This document shows, piece after piece, positions 14,589-24,369 of a stretch of 64,000 bases of DNA. Below the pieces are notes generated by a model that was given only the letters and a program-made list of their open reading frames with translations, did not search any database and was not told the origin of the DNA. A program made the translations under genes and the position numbers. Source of the stretch: Pseudomonadota bacterium (GTDB lineage: Bacteria > Desulfobacterota > Binatia > UBA9968). Position 1 is the stretch's first letter. Every line of letters begins with the position of its first letter. Where the stretch lies: assembly GCA_021324155.1 (NCBI GenBank), contig JAJPJQ010000028.1:1-64000 (forward strand), in the 5' to 3' direction.

Positions 14589-17500
14589 TCACTGGTAGTA
14601 CAGAATAAGCCGAGGCGCGACGTTCAGATTGCTAACCGCCGTGGCGCCTTCCTTCGAGAAATAAAGCGCCTCGCCGCCGGTCTGGTTCTCATTTACTTTT
14701 TTGACGATCCAGCCGCTGGTGATCGCGGCCTCGCCTCCGAACACGTCGGCCGTGACATCCCATACCATGTCGCCCACAGACGCATTGGTGTGGAGCACCG
14801 CGGGCGCCGTCGGCGCCGCAAGCGCGCCGCCGCTCCAGGCGGACGTGCAATTCTGCCCTGTGTTCCCGATGTTGGTGTCGCTGGCGCAGTTCCATGTGAC
14901 GCCGGCGCCGCTGCCGCGCGTTGTCGTGCCGGTGCTGAGGTCGGCATTTTTGCCTTTACCCTCGGTCCACGCCTGCGTGATCCTGCGCACTTCGACCAAC
15001 TGCCCGGCGCCCCAGCCGCCGTTGTTCGTCGCGATATTGAAGACGAGCTGCGCCTTGACAAGGCCGGTGACGTTCAGTCCCGCGACGTTGAACGCTACCA
15101 CCGGACGGTCGACGCCGGACGCGAGCGCGACGATTGTCGTCGATGGCTTCGTCTTTTTGGCTTTTTTCGGAGCCTGGGCAAAGTCGACGCCGTTGATTGC
15201 CGCCAAACGCAGCCGGTTGTTCGCGCCTTCGTTCGTGTTCGGATCTTCGCTCTTGACGAAGCTGTCTTTCGTCGGCGTCAGCTTCACAAGGATGCGGTAG
15301 ATCGTCACCTGTTCATCGGTGCAGAGACTCGTCGACGGATTGTTATTAGCATCGCCGCTGTAGGTCGCCTGCCAATAGTAGGTGCCTGTGTGCGTGAAAG
15401 AGACCGGATCGGACGCCGGCACCGCGCCGTTAACGACCGTCTTCGTGCTGCTGGTCACAAGAGCGCTGCAGGTGTTGTTGCTGAAGACCGCGTAAGTCAC
15501 GGTGCCGCCGGCGTTCGCCGTCGCGCCGCTCAAGAGCGCCTGGTCCGTCACCGGCGTATTGACCGGGACGAGAATCGTCGTTCCCGTCTGGCCTCCGCCC
15601 GACAGCGTCGTGGCGATCGTCGTGTCCACCGCCGCCGGTACGACCGACAGCGGCTCGCACGGCCCGGTGCCGGAGCTATAAACACTGTCCCCGCTATAGC
15701 TCGCCCGGAAAGAAACCGTGCCGATGGCGTTCGGCGTTTGCGTGAAGGTCGTGCCGTCAGCAAAGCCCGAGCCGTTCAGTGTAAAAGCTCCGGAGCTGGC
15801 GGCCGCCTCGCCGGTGCACGTGCCGTTGTTGAAGTAGCTGAACGTTACGCTTCCTGTCGGCGTTCCGCCACTGCCGCTCACGGTCGCGCTGTCATGCACC
15901 GTGCTTCCGGCCGTGACGGCAATCACTACGCCGTGCACGCCGTTGTGGATATCCGTCTTGATCGTCGGCGCCAAGTTGCTGACCGTGACGGTATTGCCGC
16001 AGTTGTTGTTCTGCTCGTTGCTCTCCGTCACGTTGTTGTTCGGATCGACCGCGCAAGTGCCCTCGACGCGCGGGTTGGTCAGCGAGCCCGAAGCTGTCGC
16101 GGTGACCGTGAACTGCGCGCCGAAGGTGCCGCCGACCGCGACAACCACGGTCCCGCCGCTCGCCGTACAGGTGAGCGTGTTGCTCGCGATCGCGCAGCTG
16201 ATCGTGCCGGTGATGCCGCTTGCGTTCACGACGCTCGCCGCGCCGTAGGTCGCGCCGGTCGTAGGGAGATTATCGGTGATGATCGTCTGTCCCGACTGGA
16301 ATGTCGCCGGCCCATTGCCGCCGTTATTGACGGTCAGCGTCCATTTGAAATTACCGCCGACGGCGATCGCGCCGTTCACATCGTTCGTCTTGCTGATCGC
16401 GAGATCGGGCGCGTTCACGATCACGATGTTCGGCGGACAATTATTGTTCTGCTCGTTGGTTTCCGACGCGTTGTTGTTCGGATCGACGGAGCATACGCCG
16501 TTCGTGCGCGGATTCGTAAGGCTGCCGGCCGCGCTCGGCGTAACGGTGAACTGCGCGCCGAAGCTGCCGGCCGCCGCAATTGTCACGCTTCCGCCGCTCG
16601 CCGTACAGGTGAGCGTGTTGCTCGCGATCGCACAGGCGACCGTCCCGGTGATGCCGCTCGGGTTGACCACGCTGACCGCGCCGTAGCTAGCGCCGATCGC
16701 CGGCAGATCGTCGGTGACGATCGTCTGGCCGGACTGGAACGTCGCCGGCCCGCTGCCGCCGTTGTTAACGGTCAGCGTCCATTTGAAATTACCGCCGAGC
16801 GTTATCGTGCCGTTTACGTCGTTGGTCTTGCCAATCGTGAGATCGGGCGCGTTCACGATGACGATATTCGGCGGACAGTTGTTGTTCTGCTCGTTCGTCT
16901 CCGTCACGTTGTTGTTCGGATCGACCGAGCAAACGCCCTCGGTCCGCGGATTGGTCAGACTGCCTGTGGCCGTCGGCGTCACGGTAAACTGCGCGCCGAA
17001 CGTCCCGGCCGCAGCAATGGTCACGCTGCCGCCGCTCGCCGTACAGGCGAGCGTGTTGCTCGCGATCGCGCAGCTGATCGTGCCGGTGATGCCGGTCGGG
17101 TTGACGATGCTGACGGAACCGTAGGTCACGCCTGTCGACGGCAGATTATCGGTGATGATCGTCTGGCCGGACTGGAACGTCGCCGGCCCGCTGCCGCCGT
17201 TGTTGACCGTCAGCGTCCATTTGAAGTTACCGCCCAAGGTGATCGTGCCGTTTACATCGTTCGTCTTGCCGATCGTGAGATCGGGCGCGCTCACGATCAG
17301 GATATTCGGCGGACAGTTGTTGTTCTGCTCGTTCGTCTCCGACACGTTGTTGTTCGGATCGACCGAGCAGACGCCGTCGGTGCGCGGATTGGTCAGACTG
17401 CCTGTGGCCGTCGGCGTCACCGTGAACTGCGCGCCGAACGTTCCGGCCGCAGCAATGGTCACGCTGCCGCCGCTCGCCGTACAGGTGAGCGTGTTGCTCG

Positions 17501-20500
17501 CGATCGCGCAGCTGATCGTGCCGGTGATGCCGCTTGGATTGATCACGCTGACGGAACCGTAGGTCGCGCCTGTCGCCGGGGGATTGTCGGTGACGATCGT
17601 CTGACCCGACTGGAACGTCGCAACGTCGCCGCCGCCGTTGACAACGGTTAACGTCCATTTAAAGCTTCCACCCAAGGCGACGACGCCGTCCACGTCGTTG
17701 GTCTTGGCGATCGTGAGATCGGGCTTCAGCTTGTTCGTGAAAGTACAGATGATGTCGTCGTTAGTAGCGAGATTCACGCTTCCGGACGTGCCCGTATTCG
17801 AGGTCACCGTTACGGGAGTGCTCCCCACGCGCGTCACGCAGGCGAGGCTCGAGTTATAGTTCGCCGGCGTGGTGCCGCCGTGAGCGGCCTCGCTGATGGT
17901 GTAGGGTCCCGTCAGGAGAGTTTGCGCGCCTGTCCCCTGGCCGTCGCCGAAGCCGCTCCCACCGTTGTTGAAGGTTGTCGAGCCGATCGTGAAATCGAAT
18001 CGGCCCGCATCGTTCGCCGGCAAGAGCGACTTCTTGACCTCGATTTGGCCCACCTGCCGCGTGTTGGTGAACGTACACGTCACGTTCTCGCCCGCCTCGA
18101 CCTTGAACGTCGCCGTTCGCGCCGGCACATCGAACGTGCTCGGCACGGCGCTCGCGCCGTCGTCGCAGACAATGTTCGTCAGAACCCAACCGGTCGGCGG
18201 AGCGCTTTCCGTCGCTGTGTAGGTCCCCGGCGCGACGCTCTGCGTTAGCGTCCCGTTGTTGGTCGATATCGTTCCAGATGGAGTGCCCGTAAACGTGAAC
18301 GTATCCGTGCCGCCCTGCATCACTTTCTTGATCGTGATCGTGCCGTTCTTCGTATTCGTGAACGTACAAATTACGTTCTCGCCGGCGTCGACCTTGAAGG
18401 TCGCCGTGCGCGTCGGCACGTCGGACGTGCTGTCCGTGTCGTCGCAGACGATGCTCGTCAAAATCCACCCGCTGGGCGGCGTCGATTCGGTCGCCGTGTA
18501 GGTCCCGGGCGCGACGCTCTGGGTCAGTGTCCCGTTATTCGTGGATATCGTGCCGGACGGACTGCCAGTGAAGGTGAAGGTGTCCGTGCCACCCTGCATC
18601 ACTTTCTTGATCGTGATCATGCCGTTCTTCGTGTTGGTGAACGTACACGTCACGTTCTCGCCGGCGTCGACCTTGAAGGTCGCCGTTCGCGCCGCCACGT
18701 CGAACGTGCTCGGCGTAGCGCTCGCGCCGTCGTCGCAGACGATGCTCGTCAGAACCCAACCGGTCGGCGGAGCGCTTTCGGTCGCCGTGTAGGTCCCCGG
18801 CGCGACGCTCTGGGTCAGTGTCCCGTTATTCGTGGATATCGTGCCGGATGGACTGCCAGTGAAGGTGAAGGTGTCCGTGCCACCCTGCATCACTTTCTTG
18901 ATCGTGATCGTGCCGTTCTTCGTGTTGGTGAACGTACACGTCACGTTCTCGCCCGCCTCGACCTTGAACGTCACCGTTCGCGCCGGCACATCGAACGTGC
19001 TCGGCACGGCGCTCGCGCCGTCGTCGCAGACGATGCTCGTCAGAACCCAACCGGTCGGCGGAGCGCTTTCCGTCGCCGTGTAGGTCCCTGGCGCAGCTGA
19101 CTGGCTCAGCGTCCCGTTGTTGGCCGAGATCGTGCCGGCCGGTGTCCCCGTGAACGTGAACGTGTCCGTGCCGCCCTGCATTACCTTTTTAATAGTAATC
19201 GTGCCGTTCTTCGTATTGGTGAACGTACATGTTACGTTCTCGCCGGCTGCCACGTTGAATGTCGCAGTCGCAGTACCCAGGTTCCCCGTACTGTCCGTGT
19301 CGTCGCAAACGATGCTGCTGAGAACCCAACCCGCGGGAGGCGTCGATTCGGTCGCCGTATAGATCCCCGGCGCAACGGTTTGCGTCAGGGTGCCGTTGTT
19401 GTTCGAGATCGTGCCGGAAGGGCTGCCGGTGAAGGTGAAGGTGTCCGTGCCGCCCTGCATCACTTTGGTAATCGTGATCGAAGAGTCCTTCGTATTCGTG
19501 AACGTACAATTCACATTCTCGCCCGCAGCGAGACCGACCGTGACGCGGTCGTCGCCGGCGTTAAAGCCATTGCCGCCGCCATTGCCGCCCGCGCGGCCGA
19601 CAACGACCGTGCTGCTGCTCTGGCCGGTACAAGTGATGTCCGTGAGTGTCCAGCCTGTCGGCACGTTTTCCGTAGAAGTATACGTCCCAGGCGCAAGCGT
19701 TGCGCTGATGGTGCCGTTATTGATGGAAATGCTTCCGTTCGGCGTGCCGGTGAACGTGAACGTTCCCGTGCCGCCCTGCATGACTTTGGTGATCGTCAAG
19801 GTGCCGGTCTTCGTATTCGTAAAGACGCACTCCACCGTCTCGCTCGACGCTAGGTTAATCGTCGCCGTGAGGGTTCCCACGTTGCCGGTGCTGTTGCTCG
19901 TGGGATCGGTGCAAACGATGCTGGTCAGCGACCATCCCGCCGGAGGCGCGCCCTCGGTAACCGTGTAAGTACCGGGTTGAACGCTGGCGCTGATTGTTCC
20001 GTTGTTGCTAGAGATCGTACCGCTCGGCGTGCCCGTGAAGGTAAATGTCCCCGTGCCGCCGACCATCACCTTACGAATGACAATCGTGCCGGTGGGAACG
20101 ATGGCGTTAGGATTGATCGACTCCGTGCCGCCGCCGCCGATCATGATAACGTTCGGAATCGTAGGAGAGGCGGAGACGTTGGTCTGCGGCGAGGCGCCCG
20201 GCCACTGCGGCGAGCCTTGCGTACAGCTGTTATAATCGCCCGCCGATGCGAGCCGGAGGCCCCAATAGAAATCAGCCGTCGTGTCCGTTGCTTTGAACGT
20301 CACCGCCACACTGCGCTGAGGCGCAGCGTCGGCAGGATTGCCAACCGTTAGGTTGCTTGCGCCGACGGCGAAGAAATGGCCGGGACCGCCGTCTGGAAAG
20401 CTCACACCCGTGTCGCTCGGCGTGCTGCCGATAAAAGTGGTAGTGCGGCTGATATCGTATTGCTGGAGACGCTGCAGTCCGCAGGTGTTGTTCTTGAAAT

Positions 20501-21995
20501 AATCGTAGAAGATCTGAAAACCGTAAACCGTATTAACCGTCAGACCCGTGACGCGGTACACGTGTGGCACGGTCTCGCCTTCGAAATATGAGGAGTTCGA
20601 CGACTGGACAGCGCCGTTGATGTAACTTCCCGCCGCGGGCGGGATCTGCGCCCAGTGTTTATAGTCGGTGCTGATCGCGTCGCTGAACGCGGTCTGCGCC
20701 GTGCGGCCGGACGACTGGCCCAGGGCCGTCAAAGTGAAGCTGCGACCGAAGTCCGACGTCGCCGGAGCGAAATCGGTGTTGGTGAATTTGCCCTGGTTGT
20801 CCGCAACCGACGACAGACCGACGTCCGCATGCGTCTCCGGCTCTTCATGGACGACTATCGCGACCGTCTCGTTCGGCTGCCATCCGGCGCCGGTGATCGT
20901 GACGGTGTTCAGCGGAGGATAATCGAGCTTGTCGGTGGTCACCGTCGCCTGCGAGCTTTCGACGATAATGGACGAGCTCAGCACCTGGCCCTGGCTGTCG
21001 ACGCCGCCGGCGACCAGCGCCTGGCCTTGCAGTTCAGTCGTCGTGTGATCGGCGCGGCCGACCAACTCGGAGATGTCGGGATTGGCCAGCGCATTCTGCA
21101 TCAGCGGATTGGTGTTGATCGTCGTCGAGATGATCGCGGCGCGCGTCTGCGCGCTCAACGTCGCCGCGACGAGATCGACGGTCGGCGGAAGATGCGCCAG
21201 GGCGCCGAAGACCTCCCGGTCGCCGTCGAACATTTCCATCGAGAACTCAGTGTCGCCGCCGATGACTTGAACCTTGCCGTCGGGCAGGACCTTGAGCGTA
21301 GGCAGGCCGCGGGCGATGTTCATCGTGGTGCCCGTGGCCATGAAATTATTATTTTGCGGATCGAAAAGCTCGGCGGAGTCGAGCACCGTACCGTCGTTCG
21401 GATCGGTGCCGCCGGCAATCAGGACCTTGCCGTTATGAAGCAGAGCCGCACCGTGAAGCGTGCGGGGCTCGGCCATGAACGGCCCGTTGGTAAACAGCTG
21501 CGCGTTGGGATCGTAGATCTCGGTGCTCCCAACGTTATCGCCGCCGACGAAAAGGATACGGCCGTCAGCGAGAATCGTCGCCGTATGGCCGGCGCGCGCG
21601 CGCTTCATCTGAGGACCGGCCGAAAAGGAGTTGTCCGCGGGATTGAAGATCTCGGTCGAGTCGAGCGCACTCACGCTGTCGCGTCCGCCGGCGATCAACA
21701 CGCGGCCGTCGGGCAGAAGTGTCGCCGTATGGTCGGTGCGCGCCGTCGATGCGCCGATGACAAGGAATATCCGGGAGGCCAGATCGAAGACCTCGGCTTG
21801 GCCGACCACGCCATTGCCGTTTTCACCGCCGACGACCAGGACCTTGCCGCCCGCGATCTCGGTCGCGGTATGGCCGCGCCGTTCGACGTTCAACGCCGTC
21901 TTGCCCAGGATCTGAGCACCGACGGCCGACGCGAAAAGCGCCCCCACAAGCGCGAAAACCACGAATACCAACCCCGCTGTATATTTTTTCTTCAC
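14589..21995 (-). CDS. Giant secreted multi-repeat protein: Kelch propeller, prealbumin-like and CARDB-like repeats, DNRLRE domain
   Basis: 2468 residues; GTG start at 21995 with GAGGAG 6 bases upstream and a signal peptide ending at 'VGA'. Domain order: about six Kelch-type units (residues 35-340, each with '[DN]G[KR]V-x-V-x-GG'), a linker and an unclassified region to about 630, seven prealbumin-like repeats of 92-105 residues ('TFTFTG', 'NNGT', 'PGTYTATES', 'CTFTNTK') plus one divergent copy, four CARDB/DUF11-like repeats of 146 residues ('PDLTI-KTNDVNG' to 'NEQNNNCPPN'), two Ig-like domains, and a C-terminal DNRLRE-like domain. No LPXTG, transmembrane anchor or autotransporter barrel is present. 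It is likely exported to the surface or medium, possibly by the neighbouring T2SS, as an adhesin or matrix protein. Function is inferred from architecture only. Confidence 0.85.
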   Translation of the reverse strand: MKKKYTAGLVFVVFALVGALFASAVGAQILGKTALNVERRGHTATEIAGGKVLVVGGENGNGVVGQAEVFDLASRIFLVIGASTARTDHTATLLPDGRVLIAGGRDSVSALDSTEIFNPADNSFSAGPQMKRARAGHTATILADGRILFVGGDNVGSTEIYDPNAQLFTNGPFMAEPRTLHGAALLHNGKVLIAGGTDPNDGTVLDSAELFDPQNNNFMATGTTMNIARGLPTLKVLPDGKVQVIGGDTEFSMEMFDGDREVFGALAHLPPTVDLVAATLSAQTRAAIISTTINTNPLMQNALANPDISELVGRADHTTTELQGQALVAGGVDSQGQVLSSSIIVESSQATVTTDKLDYPPLNTVTITGAGWQPNETVAIVVHEEPETHADVGLSSVADNQGKFTNTDFAPATSDFGRSFTLTALGQSSGRTAQTAFSDAISTDYKHWAQIPPAAGSYINGAVQSSNSSYFEGETVPHVYRVTGLTVNTVYGFQIFYDYFKNNTCGLQRLQQYDISRTTTFIGSTPSDTGVSFPDGGPGHFFAVGASNLTVGNPADAAPQRSVAVTFKATDTTADFYWGLRLASAGDYNSCTQGSPQWPGASPQTNVSASPTIPNVIMIGGGGTESINPNAIVPTGTIVIRKVMVGGTGTFTFTGTPSGTISSNNGTISASVQPGTYTVTEGAPPAGWSLTSIVCTDPTSNSTGNVGTLTATINLASSETVECVFTNTKTGTLTITKVMQGGTGTFTFTGTPNGSISINNGTISATLAPGTYTSTENVPTGWTLTDITCTGQSSSTVVVGRAGGNGGGNGFNAGDDRVTVGLAAGENVNCTFTNTKDSSITITKVMQGGTDTFTFTGSPSGTISNNNGTLTQTVAPGIYTATESTPPAGWVLSSIVCDDTDSTGNLGTATATFNVAAGENVTCTFTNTKNGTITIKKVMQGGTDTFTFTGTPAGTISANNGTLSQSAAPGTYTATESAPPTGWVLTSIVCDDGASAVPSTFDVPARTVTFKVEAGENVTCTFTNTKNGTITIKKVMQGGTDTFTFTGSPSGTISTNNGTLTQSVAPGTYTATESAPPTGWVLTSIVCDDGASATPSTFDVAARTATFKVDAGENVTCTFTNTKNGMITIKKVMQGGTDTFTFTGSPSGTISTNNGTLTQSVAPGTYTATESTPPSGWILTSIVCDDTDSTSDVPTRTATFKVDAGENVICTFTNTKNGTITIKKVMQGGTDTFTFTGTPSGTISTNNGTLTQSVAPGTYTATESAPPTGWVLTNIVCDDGASAVPSTFDVPARTATFKVEAGENVTCTFTNTRQVGQIEVKKSLLPANDAGRFDFTIGSTTFNNGGSGFGDGQGTGAQTLLTGPYTISEAAHGGTTPANYNSSLACVTRVGSTPVTVTSNTGTSGSVNLATNDDIICTFTNKLKPDLTIAKTNDVDGVVALGGSFKWTLTVVNGGGDVATFQSGQTIVTDNPPATGATYGSVSVINPSGITGTISCAIASNTLTCTASGGSVTIAAAGTFGAQFTVTPTATGSLTNPRTDGVCSVDPNNNVSETNEQNNNCPPNILIVSAPDLTIGKTNDVNGTITLGGNFKWTLTVNNGGSGPATFQSGQTIITDNLPSTGVTYGSVSIVNPTGITGTISCAIASNTLACTASGGSVTIAAAGTFGAQFTVTPTATGSLTNPRTEGVCSVDPNNNVTETNEQNNNCPPNIVIVNAPDLTIGKTNDVNGTITLGGNFKWTLTVNNGGSGPATFQSGQTIVTDDLPAIGASYGAVSVVNPSGITGTVACAIASNTLTCTASGGSVTIAAAGSFGAQFTVTPSAAGSLTNPRTNGVCSVDPNNNASETNEQNNNCPPNIVIVNAPDLAISKTNDVNGAIAVGGNFKWTLTVNNGGNGPATFQSGQTIITDNLPTTGATYGAASVVNASGITGTISCAIASNTLTCTASGGTVVVAVGGTFGAQFTVTATASGSLTNPRVEGTCAVDPNNNVTESNEQNNNCGNTVTVSNLAPTIKTDIHNGVHGVVIAVTAGSTVHDSATVSGSGGTPTGSVTFSYFNNGTCTGEAAASSGAFTLNGSGFADGTTFTQTPNAIGTVSFRASYSGDSVYSSGTGPCEPLSVVPAAVDTTIATTLSGGGQTGTTILVPVNTPVTDQALLSGATANAGGTVTYAVFSNNTCSALVTSSTKTVVNGAVPASDPVSFTHTGTYYWQATYSGDANNNPSTSLCTDEQVTIYRILVKLTPTKDSFVKSEDPNTNEGANNRLRLAAINGVDFAQAPKKAKKTKPSTTIVALASGVDRPVVAFNVAGLNVTGLVKAQLVFNIATNNGGWGAGQLVEVRRITQAWTEGKGKNADLSTGTTTRGSGAGVTWNCASDTNIGNTGQNCTSAWSGGALAAPTAPAVLHTNASVGDMVWDVTADVFGGEAAITSGWIVKKVNENQTGGEALYFSKEGATAVSNLNVAPRLILYYQ
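15975..17729 (-). repeat. Four tandem 438-bp coding repeats (CARDB-like units)
   Basis: The same segment recurs with exact 438-bp spacing: for example, the codons for PDLTI near 17716, 17278, 16840 and 16402. The three inner units are nearly identical at DNA level and the last (15975-16405) is more divergent. Each unit encodes about 146 residues. Confidence 0.9.
17735..20100 (-). repeat. Tandem coding repeats of about 276-320 bp (prealbumin-like units)
   Basis: Eight units, the middle four or five (about 18060-19200) almost identical in DNA, with periods of 291, 285 and 276 bp depending on small in-frame length differences before 'AGENVTCTFTNTK'. The outer units are more divergent, including one with a Gly/Asn-rich insert near 19560. 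Confidence 0.9.
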
Positions 21996-22320
21996 GACCT
22001 ACTCCTCATCCGGCGACCCGCAACGTGGGGGCGTATCGGGTATCTACCTGAGATATCTTAATGACGAGGGCGGTACTTATCGTCTTCGCACGGTCGGCGT
22101 AAAGAGCAGCTAGGTCCTATTTTTACTCACAGAGTGTGACCCATGCAGCTTTGCGCAGGATTTGGCGGAACGTGAAAACGCTTATAATTTCAGGGCTTTT
22201 TTGCCCTGTCTCGATAAGATGTGTTTGACTGTCAAAGTCTGACTATGTTAATTACGTCTCGGCATGTCTTTTTTCATGACCAGAGGGGTACCAGAAAGAA
22301 GATTGTAAGGCGGAGTAAAG
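21996..22320. other. Divergent intergenic region with hairpin and palindrome
   Basis: 325 bp between the giant protein gene and the beta-barrel gene. It holds a promoter-like element (listed separately), the inverted repeat CAGGGC-tttttt-GCCCTG at 22191-22208, and an odd palindrome TTTGAC-T-GTCAAA at 22224-22236. All lie in the presumed 5' leader of the barrel gene. No gene was seen. Confidence 0.6.
22162..22188 (+). promoter_or_regulatory. Sigma-70-like promoter of the beta-barrel gene
   Basis: TTGGCG at 22162-22167 and a perfect TATAAT at 22183-22188, spacing 15 (shorter than ideal). The start would fall near 22195, giving a leader of about 125 bases that begins inside the 22191-22208 hairpin. 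Confidence 0.5.
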
Positions 22321-23313
22321 ATGAGTGATGTGTTGCTGAGGAGAATCGTTCTTCTGGTATGCGCTCTGTTCGCCATCCCGCTAAGCGCTAACGGCGAGGA
22401 ATACTTCTACAACAATGGAATCTTCGTGGGACTGGGCGCGCAGGCGAGTATCATGAAGCGTGACAAAGATATCGCCTACGGCTTCAAAGGCTTCTGCGAT
22501 CCTACCCAGATTTGTGTACCTTTGATACCCGCATTAAAGCCGACGGATATCAGCGATACCGCAGTCTCCCCTACTTTGACGGTTGGGTATAAAGTCAACG
22601 ACGACAATTTTGTGAGCCTTTACGGGGACTGGTCTCATTTCTCCGTCAATGGGTCTAGAACCGTTGGTCCAGCATTCACGACGATCGCTGTGGACGGAAT
22701 CGGCAGTGAACATATTGGTGGGACCACAATGAATGTGAGCCTGGACTGGAAATCCAACGTTTACAACGTCGGTCTCGAATACCAGCGCAGGCTTTTGGGC
22801 AGTAAGATAATGACCTGGTTAGGCAGCTTAGGCGTAAGGAATCGAAACGAAATCCAGAAATTTCATGTCCGGGCGGTTTCACCCGATGTGACCGGACCGT
22901 TCGACAACTATCATGAAGAGTTGACCGAGCATTTAGTCGGCCCGTATGGAGGTTTGCGGCTGTCGGTAAAACCTAGTGAAACGTCGAAATTTACTTTTAG
23001 ATTCAAAGGCGATCTGGGCTGGTATTTTAAATGGGCGTCGCTCGACGCCCATAATCGATATTTCAATGGTTTTCGCTTCTCCAATTCGGATGACGCGAAC
23101 AACGGCACGCTCTTCGCGGTAGCCGGTCTGAACGTCATCTACGCGTTCACTAAAAACTGGTTTATAGACCTCGGCTACGAGTTCAGCTGGATCGACGCGG
23201 TTGCGCATATTTCCAACGCGAATGTTTCCAAGCAGGGACTGCCTTCAAAAATCGTCGATACCACTTTGTTCAATCACGCGCCGGCTTTGAAGCTGGTTTA
23301 TAAATTCGACTAG
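22321..23313 (+). CDS. Outer-membrane beta-barrel protein, function unknown
   Basis: 330 residues. GGAG lies 5 bases before the ATG. A signal peptide (LLVCALFAIPLSANG) precedes 'EEYFYNNGIFVGLGAQASI'. The rest alternates polar and hydrophobic residues in strand-sized blocks ('VSPTLTVGYKVNDDNFVSLYGDWSHF', split by turns; 'KFTFRFKGDLGWYFKW'; 'NWFIDLGYEFSWID'), ending in 'LKLVYKFD', like 8- to 12-stranded porin-type barrels. I do not recognise a specific family. The gene is AT-richer than its neighbours, has its own promoter and a terminator 37 bp downstream, and so is a stand-alone unit. It could be a pore or a surface protein. Confidence 0.75.
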   Translation: MSDVLLRRIVLLVCALFAIPLSANGEEYFYNNGIFVGLGAQASIMKRDKDIAYGFKGFCDPTQICVPLIPALKPTDISDTAVSPTLTVGYKVNDDNFVSLYGDWSHFSVNGSRTVGPAFTTIAVDGIGSEHIGGTTMNVSLDWKSNVYNVGLEYQRRLLGSKIMTWLGSLGVRNRNEIQKFHVRAVSPDVTGPFDNYHEELTEHLVGPYGGLRLSVKPSETSKFTFRFKGDLGWYFKWASLDAHNRYFNGFRFSNSDDANNGTLFAVAGLNVIYAFTKNWFIDLGYEFSWIDAVAHISNANVSKQGLPSKIVDTTLFNHAPALKLVYKFD

Positions 23314-23349
23314 TGACTGACCCGTCGCCGCGAACTTGGCACGCGCAAA

Positions 23350-23387
23350 TGCGCCCGCCGCTGGCGGATGCCGGGCGCAAACTTTTT
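23350..23387 (+). terminator. Rho-independent terminator after the barrel gene
   Basis: TGCGCCCG at 23350-23357 pairs with CGGGCGCA at 23372-23379, with an inner CCGC/GCGG stem, then AAACTTTTT. It starts 37 bases after the stop at 23313. Confidence 0.8.
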
Positions 23388-23409
23388 GCCGTGTTAGGCA
23401 AGCCGCCGC

Positions 23410-24288
23410 GTGAAGCGAAAGCACCGCATACAAGCTGACAAAGCCCGGCCAAAGAAGGCACCGCCGAGCGGCAGACCGCTCCGGCGCGGCTCATCGCCGT
23501 CTGCGCGTTGCTGGTTACGATACTCGCCGCGACGCCGTACCTAAACACATTCGCGAATAGCTTCGTGCTCGACGACATCGGCATCATCGTCGAGAACCCT
23601 TTGGTGCGGAGCGTCGAAAACGTCCGCGAGATATTCACCACGAATTATTGGAGCCGGGGACAGAAAGCGCGGGCGCGATCGATCCCCGCTTTACCAGCCG
23701 CTGACGGTCTGGAGCTACGCGGTCGATTACCGCCTCGGCGGCCTGACACCACCGGCTATCACGCCGTCAACCTCGCGCGCTCTCCTTCCGGCCGTCCTGC
23801 TCGTCTACGATTTACATCCGGCGCGAAGAGATCTTCGCCAACAACGCAAGAAGATCCTCGACGCGGCCCGCCGCCTTAGTTTTCGGGCGCTACATCGTCT
23901 TCGCCGTGGCCGCGGGAATGTATTTTTGGTTTCGCGCCCACGCCGTGATGGCGCCGAGCAACATCTGGGTCGGCTTCGTCGGAGTAACCGGCGGCCAGCG
24001 AATCCTGACCGCGAGCCGCGTCTCGATGGAGTATCTGTTGCTCCTGTTTTTCCCGTCAACTTGTCGGCGGAGTACTGGAAGGAAGCGCCGCCGATCTCGC
24101 GGTCGCCGACGGGCCGTACTGCTGAAGCCGGGTCTGTCCGATGCGCACAGCAATTTGGGTCGGCTTTAAAGGCGCTACGACTAAAGCCCGGTTACGCGGA
24201 TGCGCGCGAGAACCTGAAAAGCGACGAGCAGGCGGCGATCACCCTGCCCAAAACCAGACGGCAAAAGCGCACATTTACGCTGCGATAA
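23410..24288 (+). pseudogene. Decayed TMTC-like TPR membrane protein gene
   Basis: No single frame is open, but pieces in three frames line up with a multi-membrane glycosyltransferase/TPR protein of the TMTC (DUF1736) type. Pieces in order: 'NSFVLDDIGIIVENPLVRSV' and 'REIFTTNYW' (frame of 23508); 'LYQPLTVWSYAVDYRLGGLT' (about 23690-23750, another frame); 'GYHAVNLA' after a further shift; 'LLPAVLLVYDLHPAR'; 'AAGMYFWFRAHAVMAPSNIW' and 'RILTASRVSMEYLLLLFFP' (from 23906); 'PVNLSAEYWKEAPP' in the next frame; and two TPR scraps, 'LKPGLSDAHSNLGRL' and 'LKPGYADARENLK'. At least five frameshifts and a large internal deletion are needed. An in-frame TGA at 23436 separates the most likely GTG start (23410) from the first piece. 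The edges are approximate. Confidence 0.75.
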
Positions 24289-24369
24289 CAGATACTTAGC
24301 GTATACCGACCTCTCTCTCGCACATAAGCTCGCAAATACTGGCAGTACCTGGCAGTAAGCGATTTCCAA

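Noticed and set aside
14790-17651. A 953-codon open frame on the plus strand
   Set aside because: It is antisense to the repeat region of the giant protein gene. High GC and biased third positions keep the opposite frame open; the translation is Arg-rich and repeats with the same 438-bp period, so it is a shadow.
15975-20100. Tandem repeats considered as a CRISPR array
   Set aside because: Units are 276-438 bp, coding, contiguous and without spacers.
20655-22061. A 468-codon plus-strand frame over the Kelch region
   Set aside because: Arg/Asp/Gly-rich shadow of the giant gene; the minus strand has signal peptide, ribosome-binding site and Kelch repeats.
24337-24358. Direct repeat of CTGGCAGTA upstream of the response regulator
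   Set aside because: Only two short copies, poor spacing for an operator and no palindrome.
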